Part shown: piece after piece, positions 61,144 through 64,000 of the stretch
Position numbering within the stretch: the first letter of the stretch is position 1
Layout: each line of letters begins with the position of its first letter
From: Streptomyces sp. NBC_01237
Lineage (GTDB): Bacteria > Actinomycetota > Actinomycetes > Streptomycetales > Streptomycetaceae
DNA: 64,000 nucleotides
Assembly: GCF_035917275.1 (NCBI RefSeq)
Contig: NZ_CP108508.1
Location: 3,100,001 to 3,164,000 of the forward strand
Reading direction: 5' to 3'
Program-made: the position numbers and the translations under genes
The notes under the pieces: generated by a model
Told to the model about the DNA's origin: nothing
Database searches by the model: none
What the model saw: only the letters and a program-made list of their open reading frames with translations

Positions 61144-61599
61144 ATGATGAGCACGGCCAAACCTTCGTCCCCCGGCGTCTCCGCCCGGATGAGCCGCCAG
61201 GCGAGCCGCGACACCGCGCCCGAGGTCGCGGTGCGGAAGCTGCTGCACGCGGCGGGCTATCGCTTCCGGGTCAACGCGCGGGTGCCGGACATGCCCCGGC
61301 GGACCATGGACATCGCGTTCCCCCGGGCCAAGGTGGCCGTGATGATCGACGGTTGCTTCTGGCACGGCTGCCCCGTGCACGCGACGCAACCGAAGTCGAA
61401 CGCCCAGTGGTGGCGGGACAAGCTCGACCGGAACATGGCGCGGGACCTGGAGACGACCGAACATCTGACGGCGGCGGGCTGGACGGTGCTCCGATTCTGG
61501 GAGCACGAGCCTCCGTCCGGGGCCGCCGAGAAAGTGGCGGCGATCGTCGAGCGAGAACGACAGGCGCGGCAGACACGACACAAGGGTGGGGACCTATGA
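61144..61599 (+). CDS. Very short patch repair-type (Vsr) endonuclease
   Basis: 151 residues from ATG 61144; AGGAG (61132-61136) leaves seven bases to this start, while GTG 61141 and ATG 61147 are also possible. Domain is full length: SRDTAPEVAVRKLLHAAGYR, MDIAF (Asp56), VMIDGCFWHGCP (His74 in FWHGC) and WTVLRFWEHE. In repair, Vsr nicks T:G mismatches left by deamination of 5-methylcytosine; in this operon it may be the cutting subunit instead. It overlaps the first methyltransferase by 4 bp. Confidence 0.9.
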   Translation: MMSTAKPSSPGVSARMSRQASRDTAPEVAVRKLLHAAGYRFRVNARVPDMPRRTMDIAFPRAKVAVMIDGCFWHGCPVHATQPKSNAQWWRDKLDRNMARDLETTEHLTAAGWTVLRFWEHEPPSGAAEKVAAIVERERQARQTRHKGGDL

Positions 61600-62549
61600 G
61601 CAAACTGCGGTTCGTCGATGTGTGTGCGGGCGCGGGCGGATTGGCGCTGGGGCTGGAGGCAGCGGGCTTCGACCCCGTACTGCTTCTCGACCGGAAGCCC
61701 TTGGCCTGCGAGACCCTGCGTATGAACCGGCCGACGTGGAACGTCCAGGAGATGGACCTGCTGGACTTCGTCCCGGACGAGCATCCGCTGACCTACGACG
61801 TCGATCTGCTGTCGGCCGGACTGCCGCGCGTGAAGTCCAGCGCGACCGTGGCGAGGGCGGAGACCGAGGAGGAGCTGCGCCTGCTGGAGGCCGCGGTACT
61901 GCTCGCCCATTCCATCCAGCCGCGGGCCCTGCTCATCGAGAACGTGCCCGGCCTGGTCGACTCCCCGTCCTTCGAGGCCGTCCGGGAATTCATCCGCAAG
62001 GAACTGGAGCACCTCGGGTACCGGTTCCGCTGGTTCGTCCTGAACGCGGCCGACTTCGGCGTGCCGCAGGACCGCAAGCAGGGCGTGCTCGTCGCATTGA
62101 AGGAGCCGTACTTCGACGCGTTCCACCCGCCGACACCCACGGCCGACAGTCATGTCCCGGTCGGCAGCGCGCTGCACCGTTCCATGGCCGCTCGTGGTTG
62201 GTCCGGCGCGGACGCGTGGGCGGCACAGGCGCTGAGCGTCGCTCCCACCCTGGTGGGGGGATCGGACAAGCGGGGAGGCGCGGATCTGGGGCCCACGGGT
62301 ACGAAGAAGGCATGGGCCCGCATGGGGGTGAACGGTGGGGCGCTGGCCGACGAGGTACCCGGACCGGACGACGACTCCACGGGAATGATCAAGCTCACGG
62401 TCGAGCAGGCGGCCCTTCTGCAGGCTTTTCCCCCGAAATGGGAATTCGCCGGGAAGAAGACCGCGCGCTACCGGCAGATCGGCCACGCCTCTCCGCCGCC
62501 CGTCGGGAACGCGCTGGGGCGGGCCATCGCGGCCGCCCTGGCCGCATGA
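61596..62549 (+). CDS. C5 cytosine methyltransferase homologue lacking the catalytic cysteine
   Basis: 317 residues from ATG 61596, coupled to the Vsr gene. Motif I FVDVCAGAGGLALGLEAAGF, motif VI LIENVPG (115-120), motif VIII GVPQDRKQGVLVA and motif X GHASPPPVGNALGRAIAAAL are present. Motif IV reads LLSAGLPRVKSS (71-82): Arg78 stands where the PCQ cysteine should be. It cannot methylate by the known mechanism unless a cysteine elsewhere substitutes. It may recognise DNA or pair with the intact enzyme that follows. Confidence 0.82.
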   Translation: MSKLRFVDVCAGAGGLALGLEAAGFDPVLLLDRKPLACETLRMNRPTWNVQEMDLLDFVPDEHPLTYDVDLLSAGLPRVKSSATVARAETEEELRLLEAAVLLAHSIQPRALLIENVPGLVDSPSFEAVREFIRKELEHLGYRFRWFVLNAADFGVPQDRKQGVLVALKEPYFDAFHPPTPTADSHVPVGSALHRSMAARGWSGADAWAAQALSVAPTLVGGSDKRGGADLGPTGTKKAWARMGVNGGALADEVPGPDDDSTGMIKLTVEQAALLQAFPPKWEFAGKKTARYRQIGHASPPPVGNALGRAIAAALAA

Positions 62550-62619
62550 TCCCGAGCGGGTCGATCGACCCCGAAGTGCTGGACGGAGTGCGGTTGAACG
62601 CCGGCTACACTTTCACACC

Positions 62620-63861
62620 ATGACCCGCCCAGCACACCCCTCACTTCCGCCTGCGAAATTCGGGATCGTCGATCTCTTCGCCGGGCCCGGCGGTCTCGAC
62701 ATCGCCGCCACGATCATGGAGGGCGAGGATGTGGCGAGCATCGGCGTCGAGTGGGACGACCCCACGCGTGCTACCCGTGACGCGGCCGGTCTGCTGACCA
62801 CCGAGATCAAGGACGTCGCCGCGCTGGGCCCGTGCCACCCCTCGGTCGTCGAGGCGACGGTGCTCACCGGCGGGCCGCCCTGCCAGTCCTTCTCCGTCGC
62901 GGGCAGCCGGAAGGGTCACAAGGCCCTGGACGATGTGCTGAGCCTGGCCACGCGGTTGGCCGACCACGAGGACTTCGCTTCTTTCGAGGCGGAGTGGAAA
63001 GCGGTCAAGGCCGAGACCGACCTCATGTCGGACGAGCGCACCGGGTTCGTGCTCCAGCCCCTGCGCTGGATCATGGAGGCCAAGCTCAAGCGCGGTCGCC
63101 CGTACGAAGTGGTCGTCCTGGAACAGGTACCCACCGTTCTGCAGGTGTGGAAGCACTACGTCAAAATCCTCAAGCGGACCGGATACGCAGCAGAAGCCCA
63201 TGTGCTGCACTCCGAGGATTTCGGTGTCCCGCAGGCCAGGCGACGAGCCGTGCTTATCGCACAGTACGACCCCGGGAACGAGAATCGAAAGGTCCACTTC
63301 CCGAAGCCGACGCACCAGAGGTACGTGAAGGGCGCCGAAAGGCTGACGTCGACGGACGCCCCCGGGGACGACGCCCTGTTCCTGCCCCTGCCCGACGACG
63401 AGGTTGACGAGCCCATCAAGCCCTGGGTGTCCATGGGGGACGTTCTCAGAGCGACCCGTCCCGACGACTTCGTCATGGTCTCCAACTACGGCTCCGGCGG
63501 CGACCCCAAGAACCGAGGACTGCGCACCTCCGACGAGCCCGCGCCGACGATCACCGGCAAGGTACGACGCAACCGTCTCTACCTGCTCAAGGGCGAGGCG
63601 GGTGCGAAGGAGGTCGGTGAGGAACTGGAACGGCTGTCGTTCGAAGAGGCCGGGCTCCTCCAGTCCTTCCCCGCCGCCTACCCCTGGCGATCCACCGACG
63701 TGGCCCAGCAGATCGGCAACGCCATCCCGCCCCGGCTCTCCCTCCACATCCTGAGCATGGCTCTCCTGCGCGAGAAGCCGAAGAAGGAGTGGTACGACGA
63801 GCTCAAGGACTGGAAACCGCAGCCCCCGTCCCCGGTCGAGAACGGGGACGACGACGTCTGA
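62620..63861 (+). CDS. C5 cytosine DNA methyltransferase
   Basis: 413 residues from ATG 62620. Motif I VDLFAGPGGLDIAATIMEG, motif IV TGGPPCQSFSVAG (Cys88), motif VI VVLEQVP (Gln in place of the usual Asn), motif VIII VPQARRRAVLIA, TITGK in the recognition region and QQIGNAIPPRLS (motif X). Expected active. Preceded by TACACT (62606-62611), a good Streptomyces -10, only a few bases before the ATG and without a Shine-Dalgarno, so it may also have its own leaderless message. Target sequence unknown. Confidence 0.88.
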   Translation: MTRPAHPSLPPAKFGIVDLFAGPGGLDIAATIMEGEDVASIGVEWDDPTRATRDAAGLLTTEIKDVAALGPCHPSVVEATVLTGGPPCQSFSVAGSRKGHKALDDVLSLATRLADHEDFASFEAEWKAVKAETDLMSDERTGFVLQPLRWIMEAKLKRGRPYEVVVLEQVPTVLQVWKHYVKILKRTGYAAEAHVLHSEDFGVPQARRRAVLIAQYDPGNENRKVHFPKPTHQRYVKGAERLTSTDAPGDDALFLPLPDDEVDEPIKPWVSMGDVLRATRPDDFVMVSNYGSGGDPKNRGLRTSDEPAPTITGKVRRNRLYLLKGEAGAKEVGEELERLSFEEAGLLQSFPAAYPWRSTDVAQQIGNAIPPRLSLHILSMALLREKPKKEWYDELKDWKPQPPSPVENGDDDV

Positions 63862-63878
63862 GGCCGTCGGCCCCGCCG

Positions 63879-64000
63879 TCACGTCTCGTCGACGGCCGCC
63901 TTTCCCCGCACGGGGGCCTCGACGAAGAGGCTCGCGAACAGGTCGGCCAGTGCGGCCACGGACGCCTCGGGGGCCTTCTCCTCGGCGGGACCTTCCGGGA
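63879..64000 (-). CDS. C-terminal end of a protein at the right edge
   Basis: A minus-strand frame with good codon bias ends at TGA 63879-63881; only about 40 residues are visible, ending in ASVAALADLFASLFVEAPVR and GKAAVDET. It converges with the methyltransferase, 17 bp apart. The helical, Ala/Leu-rich end gives no family. It may be a further member of the island. Confidence 0.55.
   Translation of the reverse strand, partial: PEGPAEEKAPEASVAALADLFASLFVEAPVRGKAAVDET

Overview
The window is high-GC DNA with the codon bias, GTG/TTG starts, purine-rich ribosome binding sites, sortase types and regulator families of a Streptomyces (or very close relative) chromosome. The middle resembles the conserved Streptomyces core around cslA-glxA. 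The right end is accessory and looks like a defence island. No insertion sequence, integrase, CRISPR array or rRNA was found.

Layout. 1-9.5 kb: the edge of a minus-strand gene, an NsdA-like helix-turn-helix/repeat regulator, a histidine phosphatase, a PAP2-family membrane enzyme, and a tightly overlapped operon of a Cas4/AddB-like iron-sulfur nuclease, an unrecognised protein and an SF1 helicase. Two small uncharacterised genes and the first tRNA-Lys follow. 9.5-16.6 kb: secreted M6-type metalloprotease, the GGDEF-EAL protein CdgA, a luciferase-like oxidoreductase, a maleate-isomerase/arylmalonate-decarboxylase-like enzyme and a D-2-hydroxyacid dehydrogenase. 16.8-21 kb: a polar amino acid/ectoine type ABC importer, an IclR regulator and the second tRNA-Lys. 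21-31 kb: a chitin/cellulose-active LPMO with DasR-type boxes, an SPFH protein, an NlpC/P60 peptidoglycan-binding protein, the third identical tRNA-Lys, and cslA-glxA facing the GH6 lipoprotein cslZ. 31-33 kb: class F sortase with a surface protein, and a NagD-type HAD phosphatase. 33.4-40.2 kb: a 2-aminoethylphosphonate-type uptake and breakdown operon with a GntR/HutC regulator. 40.3-51.2 kb: a class E sortase and an LARTG-anchored protein, a ROK repressor divergent from a Gfo/Idh/MocA oxidoreductase, a fumarylacetoacetate-hydrolase-family enzyme, a YidC paralogue with a DUF6412-like partner, an MctP-like symporter with its DUF3311 partner, and a SEC-C protein.

51.3-64 kb, the most interesting part: two gene sets diverge from one 282-bp region. 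Leftward run an EACC1-type adaptor, a large protein that joins a caspase domain, a membrane helix, a substrate-binding-protein-like region and a von Willebrand A domain, and an extracellular solute-binding lipoprotein. Rightward run a MORC/MutL-like GHKL ATPase, a Z1-domain helicase, a Vsr-type nuclease and two C5 cytosine methyltransferases. The first methyltransferase lacks the catalytic cysteine of motif IV. The parts match two classes of predicted conflict systems known from comparative genomics (EACC1/caspase systems; MORC-Z1-Vsr-methylase systems). Their back-to-back arrangement suggests a modification/restriction arm coupled to a cell-death arm, which is an inference.

Coordinates come from reading frames, start-codon context and motif reading only. 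Family names rest on recognised motifs and remembered family features, not on database searches.
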